5,952 nucleotides of DNA from Clostridium sp. (lineage in GTDB: Bacteria; Bacillota; Clostridia; Lachnospirales; Lachnospiraceae): the NCBI GenBank assembly GCA_016302185.1, contig JAEDOC010000127.1, positions 1 through 5,952 of the forward strand. Direction: 5' to 3'. Below are positions 1 through 5,673 of the stretch, piece after piece (within the stretch, counting starts at the first letter, position 1; every line of letters starts with the position of its first letter). The notes below the pieces were generated by a model. The model was given only the letters and a program-made list of their open reading frames with translations, ran no database searches and was not told where the DNA came from. The position numbers were made by a program, and so were the translations under genes.

Positions 1-43
1 CTTTACCGGAACGGATAAATATTTTTGCACTGTCGGCAAACAT
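1..43 (-). CDS. obg: Obg/CgtA GTPase, N-terminal fragment (cut by window edge)
   Basis: Only the first 14 codons are present; they read MFADSAKIFIRSGK. This is the typical opening of the glycine-rich Obg fold of the Obg/CgtA (ObgE) GTPase, an essential factor in late 50S subunit assembly that also has links to the stringent response. The ATG at 43-41 is preceded by GAGGAGG at about 7 nt, a very strong ribosome binding site. It lies directly downstream of rpmA, the usual rplU-prp-rpmA-obg order in Firmicutes, but an intrinsic terminator separates it from rpmA. The GTPase domain is outside the window, so its integrity cannot be judged. The identification rests on a short peptide plus context, both of which fit well. 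Confidence 0.9.
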   Translation of the reverse strand, partial: MFADSAKIFIRSGK

Positions 44-80
44 AGTCGTCCTCCTCAAATGATAGTAAATTGTACAATGT

Positions 81-112
81 AAAAAAGCTCCATACAGGTG
101 TATGGAGCTTTT
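81..112 (-). terminator. Intrinsic terminator after rpmA
   Basis: The inverted repeat 83-95 / 100-112 (core GCTCCATAC against GTATGGAGC) forms a 13-bp stem with a 4-nt loop. On the minus strand it ends in six consecutive U (86-81), partly within the lower stem. It begins 3 nt after the rpmA stop codon. It should end most transcripts of rplU-prp-rpmA. On the plus strand the trailing T run is only four bases, so it is mainly a minus-strand terminator. Some read-through into obg is possible, since no convincing promoter is seen in the 37 nt that remain before obg. Confidence 0.88.
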
Positions 113-115
113 GAA

Positions 116-406
116 TTATTCGTTAATTGCTCTCGGGTATACAGAAACCTGCTTTTTGTCTCTGCCCTTTCTTTCAAACTTTACAACGCCGTCAACCATA
201 GCGAATAATGTATCATCACCGCCGCGGCCTACGTTAACGCCCGGATGAATCTTGGTTCCGCGCTGTCTGTAAAGAATGTTGCCGGCTAATACGAACTGTC
301 CGTCAGCTCTCTTGGCACCAAGTCTCTTGGACTCGGAATCACGGCCGTTCTTAGTAGAACCAACACCTTTTTTATGAGCGAATAACTGAAGGTTCATTTT
401 AAACAT
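116..406 (-). CDS. rpmA: 50S ribosomal protein L27, precursor with cleavable N-terminus
   Basis: This 96-residue protein is the L27 component of the large ribosomal subunit, whose N-terminal tail reaches towards the peptidyl transferase centre. The family hallmarks AHKKGVGSTKNGRDSESKRLG (from residue 10) and the following QRGTKIHPGVNVGRGGDDTLFA region are intact. As in Staphylococcus and Clostridia, a 9-residue extension MFKMNLQLF precedes the mature start. The expected Prp cut lies between Phe9 and Ala10. The AGGAGG 8 nt before the ATG sits inside the last codons of prp (Glu-Glu-Val-stop), and the prp stop and rpmA start are only 3 nt apart, so the two genes are tightly linked in translation. 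A second Met at position 4 has no better ribosome binding site; the first ATG is preferred. Confidence 0.97.
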   Translation of the reverse strand: MFKMNLQLFAHKKGVGSTKNGRDSESKRLGAKRADGQFVLAGNILYRQRGTKIHPGVNVGRGGDDTLFAMVDGVVKFERKGRDKKQVSVYPRAINE

Positions 407-409
407 GAG

Positions 410-739
410 TTACACCTCCTCAAATCGAATTCTGATATATTCGTCTCCATAGCTGTCCTCGATGTTCTTAAGTCCCAGAACAAGCGAATCCATCAGGAGT
501 TTTGATTCCGGACTGATCTCACCGGTAAACCGGAAGCGGAAGCTGCCTGTCTTCTCATCCATACTGCCGTCAAACCCGTCCTCCGTGAATGCCTCCACCG
601 AGTTAGCCATATTCAGCGTAAGGGATGAAACCGCGGCACAGATAATGTCTCTGCCGTATTCATCGTAACCGGCATGCCCTTTCACTTCGATTCCCCTCGA
701 GTTCCCTTCAGAATCGGTTAATACGTCTACGGAAATCAT
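410..739 (-). CDS. prp: Ribosomal-processing cysteine protease Prp
   Basis: This 109-residue protein belongs to the Prp family (formerly YsxB/DUF464). The family cleaves the N-terminal extension of ribosomal protein L27 in Firmicutes and related phyla, a step needed for functional ribosomes. The catalytic pair is visible: His22 in KGHAGYDEYGRDI and Cys34 in IICAAVSSL, with the same spacing as in the characterised staphylococcal enzyme. Its substrate, an L27 with a cleavable extension, is encoded by the next gene. It lies 5 nt after the rplU stop. The 20 nt before its ATG contain no Shine-Dalgarno-like sequence, so translation probably depends on ribosomes finishing rplU. Length and motifs are typical and I see no defect. 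Confidence 0.95.
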   Translation of the reverse strand: MISVDVLTDSEGNSRGIEVKGHAGYDEYGRDIICAAVSSLTLNMANSVEAFTEDGFDGSMDEKTGSFRFRFTGEISPESKLLMDSLVLGLKNIEDSYGDEYIRIRFEEV

Positions 740-744
740 AATGA

Positions 745-1053
745 TTAAGCGTTGATCTTGTCGATCTTCACTTCGGTAAAGAGCTGTCTGTGACCATTTT
801 TCTTATGGTAGCCAGTTTTTCTCTTATACTTGTAAACGATAACTTTCTTGCCTTTACCTTCTTTCACTACGGTAGCGGAAACGCTAGCACCGTCAACGGT
901 CGGGCATCCGATCTTCATCTCGCCGTTATTCACTGCCAGAACCTGATCAAAAACTACTGCTTCGCCTGCAGCAACACCAAGCTTCTCAACCTTGATTACA
1001 TCGCCCTCGGCAACTTTGTACTGCTTACCACCTGTTGCAATAATCGCGTACAT
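745..1053 (-). CDS. rplU: 50S ribosomal protein L21
   Basis: This 102-residue protein matches L21, which binds 23S rRNA in the large subunit. The start MYAIIATGGKQYKV and the C-terminal RNA-binding signature KYKRKTGYHKKNGHRQ are both characteristic and intact. I chose the ATG at 1053 because AGGAGGTG lies just upstream (about 9 nt from GGAGG) and because family members begin MYAII. An in-frame GTG 17 codons upstream only reads through the leader RNA. The gene is first in the rplU-prp-rpmA unit and is preceded by a strong promoter and a structured 5' leader, consistent with autogenous control of ribosomal protein synthesis. Confidence 0.97.
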   Translation of the reverse strand: MYAIIATGGKQYKVAEGDVIKVEKLGVAAGEAVVFDQVLAVNNGEMKIGCPTVDGASVSATVVKEGKGKKVIVYKYKRKTGYHKKNGHRQLFTEVKIDKINA

Positions 1054-1133
1054 CTGATGGCACCTCCTATTATCATTACTCGCCAGCTGTGGCGGCGCAT
1101 TCACGCACTTATAGCCTCGCTGTGCGGCACACT
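1054..1133 (-). promoter_or_regulatory. rplU 5' leader, candidate L21 leader RNA
   Basis: About 79 nt separate the predicted transcription start (near 1132) from the rplU ATG. The RNA can fold: CGCCA (1094-1090) pairs with TGGCG (1085-1081) around a 4-nt loop, and TGTG (1131-1128) pairs with CACA (1124-1121). A competing 5-bp pairing, CGCAC (1126-1122) with GTGCG (1108-1104), is mutually exclusive with the latter. L21 leaders (an Rfam family) are known autoregulatory candidates upstream of rplU in low-GC Gram-positives. Position and size fit, but I cannot run the covariance model, so family membership is inferred. Confidence 0.55.
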
Positions 1134-1138
1134 AGAAC

Positions 1139-1191
1139 AATATAGCATTTTCAAGACGGTTTGTCAACCGGTTTTTCCTTATTTTTTCCTG
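1139..1191 (-). promoter_or_regulatory. Strong promoter for rplU-prp-rpmA, with UP-like A-rich tract
   Basis: The minus strand carries a perfect -35 TTGACA (1167-1162), a 17-bp spacer and -10 TATATT (1144-1139). The -10 is preceded by TGC, giving an extended -10 (TGn). Immediately upstream of the -35, the stretch 1191-1172 is A-rich on the minus strand (AAAAAATAAGGAAAAA), resembling an UP element. The start is expected near 1132. This is a housekeeping sigma-A type promoter of the strength expected for ribosomal protein genes. It begins right after the stop codon of the upstream membrane-protein gene. Confidence 0.88.
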
Positions 1192-1198
1192 ATTTTTA

Positions 1199-1723
1199 TC
1201 AAACCTTCTGCGTCAGATCCTTTAATTTCTGCTGGGTCATCTTGAACTCATCCGCGGAGGAAAATGCCGTCTTCGGAATCATCAGATAGAACCGCTCTTT
1301 GTTTCGAAGCGCGGTAAGAAAGATAGACCGTCCAAGGATACGCACCTTCACAATATCCTTATAATCTACCTGCTCGTGATACGCTTTCACCTTCTTGGAA
1401 TCGATGGTTAAATACGACAGATGAAAATTGCAGATGATCTCCGCCCGCTCCACGTGAAGCTTCCGGGCACGCCTGGATACCAGAAACGCGTTGAACAGCC
1501 GGAACAGATAGTAACAGGCAGCCAGCCAGATCAGATGCCAGAAGCTGATGGAGGAAAAGACGCCCACAGCCAGAAGAATCAGATAAGCTGCCATTGTAAG
1601 AACCACAACACACCATACCAGAAACTGGTTATAATAATACGCGGATAAAAACAACAGCTGCTTGACGGTATCTTCGGTCTGCGTGTATCGGATCTGCATT
1701 CCCTGTTCCGTAAATTTTACCAT
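1199..1723 (-). CDS. YcxB-like two-helix membrane protein, function unknown
   Basis: The product has 174 residues. Two hydrophobic stretches, about residues 33-56 (rich in V, L, A) and 60-82 (starting SFWHLIWLAACYY), should form a membrane hairpin. A basic RRARK follows near residues 84-88, and this positive-inside signal suggests that the C-terminal part faces the cytoplasm. Residues 98-165 resemble the YcxB-like domain, with Y-x-DI-x-KV near 121-127 and the typical FYLMIPKTAF near 145-154. The family's function is not established. The ATG at 1723 has AGGAGG 9 nt upstream. It sits between the RNase gene and rplU, with its own likely promoter, and lacks a clear terminator before the rplU promoter. 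The family call is from motif memory; an alternative is an unrelated small membrane protein. Confidence 0.8.
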   Translation of the reverse strand: MVKFTEQGMQIRYTQTEDTVKQLLFLSAYYYNQFLVWCVVVLTMAAYLILLAVGVFSSISFWHLIWLAACYYLFRLFNAFLVSRRARKLHVERAEIICNFHLSYLTIDSKKVKAYHEQVDYKDIVKVRILGRSIFLTALRNKERFYLMIPKTAFSSADEFKMTQQKLKDLTQKV

Positions 1724-1768
1724 GATGTATGTCCTCCTTTTTGATTGTTCTTATCCCTCACACGATTT

Positions 1769-1797
1769 AGTATAATCAGTTCTGATTTCCCGTGCAA
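1769..1797 (-). promoter_or_regulatory. Probable promoter for the YcxB-like gene
   Basis: On the minus strand, -10 TATACT (1774-1769, five of six consensus bases) lies 17 bp downstream of TTGCAC (1797-1792), a weak -35. It sits in the 115-nt gap between the RNase stop and the YcxB-like ATG. The expected start is near 1762, leaving an mRNA leader of about 40 nt that ends in a strong AGGAGG. The spacer contains an inverted repeat (1774-1779 / 1782-1787). The weak -35 makes this moderate evidence only; transcription from the upstream operon could also contribute. Confidence 0.5.
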
Positions 1798-1838
1798 GCT
1801 GAAATTTGTGCAGGCGGAAAGTATACTTCTTCCCGGGA

Positions 1839-3020
1839 TCATTCTTCCCGGGGCATCCGCACCATCTCATGAAGCGGACGACGGACCTTTTTGCGGGTAA
1901 TCTCCACCAGTCCCAGCTTCGTCATCTCCACCAGCACTGTTTTCACCGGATCCTTGCACAGCTCCGCTTCCAGACAGGACAGCAGCTGTCTTTTATTCTC
2001 CTCGGAATTCATATCAATAAAATCAACGATGATAATGCCGGACAGATTTCGCAGACAGATCTGGCGGGCTGTCTCCACCGCTGCTTCCAGATTGATTTTT
2101 AAAATCGTTTCTTCCACGGTCTTTTTTCCGGTGTATTTTCCGGTATTGACATCGATCACGGTCAGGGCTTCTGTCGGCTCAATCACCAGATATCCGCCGG
2201 ATTTTAACCAGACCCGCTTCGACAAGGCTCCTTCCAGAACCGATTCCAGACTGTAAAGCTTGAACAGGGGAAGACAGGGGTCTTCATAGAATTTTAATTT
2301 CTGCAGATCCTCCGGCTGCTCTTCCTGAAGATACGCTTTCATCTGCTCATAAAGCTCCGGAACATCCGTCAGGATCTCTTCAATCGTACCGGAATAAGAA
2401 TCCCGGATTCCCTGAATATAAGCGGGACGGGCGGATTCCAGCACAGAATAGCAGGTACGGTTTGGCGCCTGCGTAAGAACCCGTTCCAGCCGTCTCTCCA
2501 GCTGGGAAAGCTCCTCTTCCAAAAACTCCCGTGTCATTCCTTCTGCGTTGGTTCTTACAATCAGGCCGTAATCCTTTCGCATCCGCGATTCCAGCCAGGT
2601 CCTTATCTCCTGTTTCCAGGCACTGTTCTTAATCTTAGCAGAAAAGCCCAGTTGTGTTTTGCCAAGGGTCAGTACCAGATATCTGCCGGTAAAATTCAAA
2701 TTCGAGGTTACCACCGGATCCTTGGTCTTTACTGCATCTCTGGAAACCTGTACCAGAAGCTCCTCACCCGTTTTTATTTTTTTATGCTCCGGGTTTTCTG
2801 TCAGGCTGTAATAGCCTGTCCTGCCGCCGCCTAAGTCGATAAACGCGGCATTGATATTTTTCACCACATTTGTCACTTTGCCGATATAGATATTTCCCAG
2901 GAGGCTCTGCTCCTCTTTCGGTTCCATCTGTAAAGAACGGCACTTACCGTTCATCATAAGTGCCGTCAAGATCTGACCGTTCCATTCGGTGACAATCAGT
3001 TTATTCAATTTCTGTTCCAT
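1839..3020 (-). CDS. RNase E/G-family endoribonuclease, short form without Zn-link
   Basis: This 393-residue protein belongs to the RNase E/G family, single-strand-specific endonucleases that process rRNA and tRNA and start mRNA decay. An S1-type RNA-binding region lies at about 38-120 (GNIYIGKVTNVVKNINAAFIDLG). The DNase I-like catalytic part holds VIDVNTGKYTG (Asp290, Asn292) and IIIVDFIDM (Asp333, Asp336). The Asp290-Asp333 spacing equals that of the Mg-binding Asp303/Asp346 of E. coli RNase E. The protein stops at residue 393, just after ITRKKVRRPL, without the CPxCxG Zn-link that joins subunits in RNase E/G. I chose the ATG at 3020 because family proteins start there and GGAGG precedes it, although only 3 nt away. 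The reading frame is open 37 codons further upstream, but that part only overlaps the preceding gene and looks like shadow sequence. The gene overlaps the DUF2344 gene by 20 nt. Confidence 0.92.
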   Translation of the reverse strand: MEQKLNKLIVTEWNGQILTALMMNGKCRSLQMEPKEEQSLLGNIYIGKVTNVVKNINAAFIDLGGGRTGYYSLTENPEHKKIKTGEELLVQVSRDAVKTKDPVVTSNLNFTGRYLVLTLGKTQLGFSAKIKNSAWKQEIRTWLESRMRKDYGLIVRTNAEGMTREFLEEELSQLERRLERVLTQAPNRTCYSVLESARPAYIQGIRDSYSGTIEEILTDVPELYEQMKAYLQEEQPEDLQKLKFYEDPCLPLFKLYSLESVLEGALSKRVWLKSGGYLVIEPTEALTVIDVNTGKYTGKKTVEETILKINLEAAVETARQICLRNLSGIIIVDFIDMNSEENKRQLLSCLEAELCKDPVKTVLVEMTKLGLVEITRKKVRRPLHEMVRMPREE

Positions 3021-3711
3021 AGTCCTCCAGCGGAATGAACTTCGGTGCGCCCTCTGTTCCCTCGTCCGCATACACCTCTTCTCTCTGCACCTGAAACGCA
3101 AATACCGGATAGTCCTCTCCCTGTGACGCATAGAATGCTGCCAGCAGCTGCTCCGGCTTCACATTGGCCGCACTGCCGGCGGACAGCTTCAGAAAGACTC
3201 CGTTCTCCGTGCGGTGTGCCTCATATACGTAAGGCTTCAGATTTACCGTTTTCTCGCCCTTTTTCGTCTGCTTAACGGTTTCTATCGACTCCTGTGCGCA
3301 GAAGGCCAGGAAACGCTCGTAAAAGCCGTTCTCGTCCTCCGGTACGTAACCTTCCTTAAACCACAGGGTATAATCGGCAGCAGCCACCGATGACATGGCA
3401 TTCTTTGCGGAATCCTCCAGCAGGCGGTAGCTCAAGACCCGGATACCGTCCGCACTGACCGCATTCATCCGTTCCACCATGGTTTTCGAGCTCTCTGTGG
3501 AAAGGACCTCAATGTCCATATATTCGCCGTTGCTGGTCAGCCCCACACTTAAGGGAGAGGCAAAGGACATGATCTGATGGGGGCTGAAGCCCTCACTGTA
3601 GCGGATCGGCACCTCCGCCCGGCGCATTACCTTCTGAAAATACCGCATCACATCCAGATGGCCGATGAAACGGAGCGGCCCCTGCTTGCTGAATTTAATT
3701 CTAATCTTCAT
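3001..3711 (-). CDS. Radical-SAM-associated protein, DUF2344/TIGR03936 type
   Basis: This 236-residue protein has no catalytic motif I recognise. Its N-terminal half carries the family's conserved pattern: KFSKQGPLRFIGHLDVMRYF (residues 6-25), then YSEGFSPHQ, then FASPLSVGLTSNGEYMDIE (50-68). In many bacteria it is encoded next to, or fused with, a TIGR03960 radical SAM protein, as here; its biochemical role is not known to me. I chose the ATG at 3711 because AGGAGG lies 8 nt upstream. An in-frame TTG at 3729 sits on that same GGAGGAGG and is rejected. The gene starts inside the last codons of the radical SAM gene (11-nt overlap) and ends inside the RNase gene (20-nt overlap), implying translational coupling of all three. 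Confidence 0.92.
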   Translation of the reverse strand: MKIRIKFSKQGPLRFIGHLDVMRYFQKVMRRAEVPIRYSEGFSPHQIMSFASPLSVGLTSNGEYMDIEVLSTESSKTMVERMNAVSADGIRVLSYRLLEDSAKNAMSSVAAADYTLWFKEGYVPEDENGFYERFLAFCAQESIETVKQTKKGEKTVNLKPYVYEAHRTENGVFLKLSAGSAANVKPEQLLAAFYASQGEDYPVFAFQVQREEVYADEGTEGAPKFIPLEDYGTEIE

Positions 3712-5563
3712 AGCAGACACCTCCTCCAAATGTTCTTGCGCCGCAGCCGGAACACTTCGCGCGGCAGTTGGGAGTTACCTTTTCCTCCAGCGCATTCTTC
3801 CATTCCCGCTGTAAAAACTCCTTCGTTACGCCCACATCGATGAAATCCCAGGGGAAAATCTCGTCTAAGCTTCTCTCTCTTACCGTATAGAAATCCGGAT
3901 CCACGCCGCATGTTTCAAAGGCCTTCATCCAGATGTCATTCTTGAAATGCTCCGACCAGGAATCATAGAGCGCTCCGTTCTTATAAGCCTCTTCAATGAC
4001 TGCCGCAACCTTTCGGTCGCCTCTGGCCAGTACGCCCTCCAGCACAGTCACATCCGCCTCATGCCAGTTGTAGCGCAGACTCTTCCGGTTCAGCATCTCC
4101 TTCATCTTCCGGTTTACGATGGCCGCTCTCTCCAGGAACTCCTCTCTGGTGCACATCCGTGCCCACTGGAACGGGGTAAAGGGCTTCGGCACGAAGAAAG
4201 AGGTGCTGGCAGTGACCTGAACCTTGCCGTGGCGCTGCTCCTTCGGCACCGTATCATAATAGACCTCCGCCACCTTCTCCGAAAGCTCCGCAATGCCCTC
4301 CATATCGGATACTGTCTCCGTCGGCAGTCCCAGCATAAAATACAGCTTCACCCGGTTCCAGCCGCCCCTGAAGGCCTCCGCAGAACCATTTAGGATATCC
4401 TCTTCCGTTAATCCCTTATTAATGACATTGCGCAGGCGCTGGGAACCGGCCTCCGGCGCGAAGGTCAGACTGCTCTTTTTCACATCCTGTACCTTGCTCA
4501 TCACATCCAGGGAAAAGGCGTCGATTCGCAGGGAAGGAAGGGATACATTCACTCCCTTGCCGTCAAACTCGTCAATCAGGAAATTCACAATGCCCTCCAG
4601 CTTTGTGTAATCGCTGGAGCTTAAGGAGCTCAGAGAAATCTCCTCATGTCCGGTGCTCTTTAACATGGCGTACGCCAGACGTTTCAGCTCTTCTAAACTC
4701 CGCTCCCGCACCGGGCGGTAGATCATCCCCGCCTGGCAGAACCGGCAGCCGCGGATACAGCCGCGCATAATCTCCAGAACCACGCGGTCCTGAGTCGCGC
4801 GCAGGTACGGTACAATGGGCTTCTCCGGATAATAGGCCTCACTCATCTCCATCACCAGCTGTTTTACCACCTTCTCCGGCGCATGGGGATTATTCGGTGT
4901 CATCGCTTTGATGGTTCCGTCCTCGTTGTAGGTCACATCATAGAAGGACGGAACATAGATTCCGGGGATCTCTGCTGCCGCTTCCAGGAATTCCTTCCTG
5001 CTGCCGCCCCGCTTCTTAATCTCCTTATAGCGGTCCATCATCTCAAAATAGACCACCTCGCCCTCTCCGATGTAGAACAGGTCAAAGAAATCCGCAATCG
5101 GCTCCGGATTGTAGGCACAGGGACCGCCGCCGATCACAATCGGGTCAGCCTCCGTCCGGTCTGCCGCGTGAAGCGGAATCCCGGAGAGATCCAGCACCTG
5201 CAGAATATTGGTGTAGCACATCTCGTACTGCAGTGTAATTCCGAGAAAATCAAAATTCTTCACCGGATCCTGGCTCTCGATGGCAAACAGCGGGATCTTC
5301 TTCTCCCGCAGGATCTGATCCAGATCCGTCCACGGAGAGTATACTCTCTCACAGTAGATATCGTCCCGGCGGTTGAACATGTCATAGAGGATCTGGATGC
5401 CCAGATGGGACATGCCCAGCTCATAGACGTCCGGAAAGCACATGGCGAAGCGGATATCCACCTTCGACGGATCCTTCACCACCATGTTCACCTCATGGCC
5501 GATGTAGCGTGCCGGCTGGGAAACTGACATTAATATTTCGTCACTTAAGGCTAATTTTTTCAT
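3701..5563 (-). CDS. B12-binding-fold radical SAM protein, TIGR03960 type
   Basis: The product has 620 residues. Residues about 35-175 resemble the B12-binding fold that precedes many radical SAM domains (PDVYELGMSHLGIQIL; later VIGGGPCAYNPEP and IGEGE). No DxHxxG cobalamin-ligand motif is visible, so B12 binding is doubtful. The radical SAM core follows, with RGCIRGCRFCQAG (Cys269, Cys273, Cys276: CX3CX2C) for the [4Fe-4S] cluster, TFAPEAGSQRLR near 367-379 and MLGLPTET near 410-417. The C-terminal tail has four more cysteines (600, 604, 607, 617) in CRAKCSGCG...C, possibly a second metal site. The substrate is unknown. Two adjacent ATGs exist (5566 and 5563); the second is better spaced from AAGGAAG. 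It is first in the three-gene overlapping unit, 11 nt of its end being shared with the DUF2344 gene. Confidence 0.93.
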   Translation of the reverse strand: MKKLALSDEILMSVSQPARYIGHEVNMVVKDPSKVDIRFAMCFPDVYELGMSHLGIQILYDMFNRRDDIYCERVYSPWTDLDQILREKKIPLFAIESQDPVKNFDFLGITLQYEMCYTNILQVLDLSGIPLHAADRTEADPIVIGGGPCAYNPEPIADFFDLFYIGEGEVVYFEMMDRYKEIKKRGGSRKEFLEAAAEIPGIYVPSFYDVTYNEDGTIKAMTPNNPHAPEKVVKQLVMEMSEAYYPEKPIVPYLRATQDRVVLEIMRGCIRGCRFCQAGMIYRPVRERSLEELKRLAYAMLKSTGHEEISLSSLSSSDYTKLEGIVNFLIDEFDGKGVNVSLPSLRIDAFSLDVMSKVQDVKKSSLTFAPEAGSQRLRNVINKGLTEEDILNGSAEAFRGGWNRVKLYFMLGLPTETVSDMEGIAELSEKVAEVYYDTVPKEQRHGKVQVTASTSFFVPKPFTPFQWARMCTREEFLERAAIVNRKMKEMLNRKSLRYNWHEADVTVLEGVLARGDRKVAAVIEEAYKNGALYDSWSEHFKNDIWMKAFETCGVDPDFYTVRERSLDEIFPWDFIDVGVTKEFLQREWKNALEEKVTPNCRAKCSGCGARTFGGGVCYED

Positions 5564-5611
5564 CATTCTTCCTTTTTCAAATGTATTTTAATTTTAGAAA
5601 AAACCAAAACT

Positions 5612-5640
5612 AGTATATCATACGATTCTTTAGATGTCCA
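5612..5640 (-). promoter_or_regulatory. Promoter of the radical SAM - DUF2344 - RNase operon
   Basis: The minus strand shows -35 TGGACA (5640-5635, five of six consensus), a 17-bp spacer and -10 TATACT (5617-5612, five of six) preceded by TGA, an extended -10. The start is expected near 5605, giving a leader of about 40 nt that is A/T-rich and has no obvious structure. This is a good housekeeping-type promoter placed right before the first gene of the unit. Confidence 0.8.
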
Positions 5641-5651
5641 TGAGGCAAAAT

Positions 5652-5673
5652 CAGACAAGATCTATTTGTCATC
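5652..5673 (-). terminator. Weak possible terminator after the upstream gene
   Basis: Right after the stop at 5674, the minus strand reads GACAA (5670-5666), a 7-nt loop, then TTGTC (5658-5654), followed by TGATTTT. The stem is only 5 bp and the T run is short and interrupted, so termination would be weak at best. It lies where one would expect a terminator, between the partial gene and the operon promoter at 5640-5612. Confidence 0.3.

Noticed and set aside
1054..1104. GTG start giving a 119-residue L21
   Set aside because: It translates the leader RNA; L21 proteins start MYAII and the good ribosome binding site serves the ATG at 1053.
1157..1176. Plus-strand hairpin followed by a T run, like a terminator
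   Set aside because: The stem is 5 bp only and the T-rich tract is better explained as the complement of the A-rich tract upstream of the rplU promoter.
790..1245. Plus-strand open frame of 151 codons opposite rplU
   Set aside because: It runs antisense across rplU, its leader and promoter; no ribosome binding site or protein family is visible.
1771..1776. Perfect TATAAT on the plus strand
   Set aside because: It is a by-product of the minus-strand -10 region; no plus-strand gene follows and no -35 is evident.
3021..3131. Upstream ATG extending the RNase by 37 residues
   Set aside because: The extra part is Arg-rich, lies wholly inside the DUF2344 gene in another frame and does not match the family N-terminus; the ATG at 3020 has GGAGG before it.
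3712..3729. TTG start six codons before the DUF2344 ATG
   Set aside because: The TTG overlaps the Shine-Dalgarno sequence that serves the ATG at 3711, and homologues start at MKIRIKF-like sequence.
4883..5527. Plus-strand open frame of 214 codons
   Set aside because: It lies opposite the radical SAM gene, is rich in His/Leu/Arg as antisense shadows are, and has no recognisable domain.
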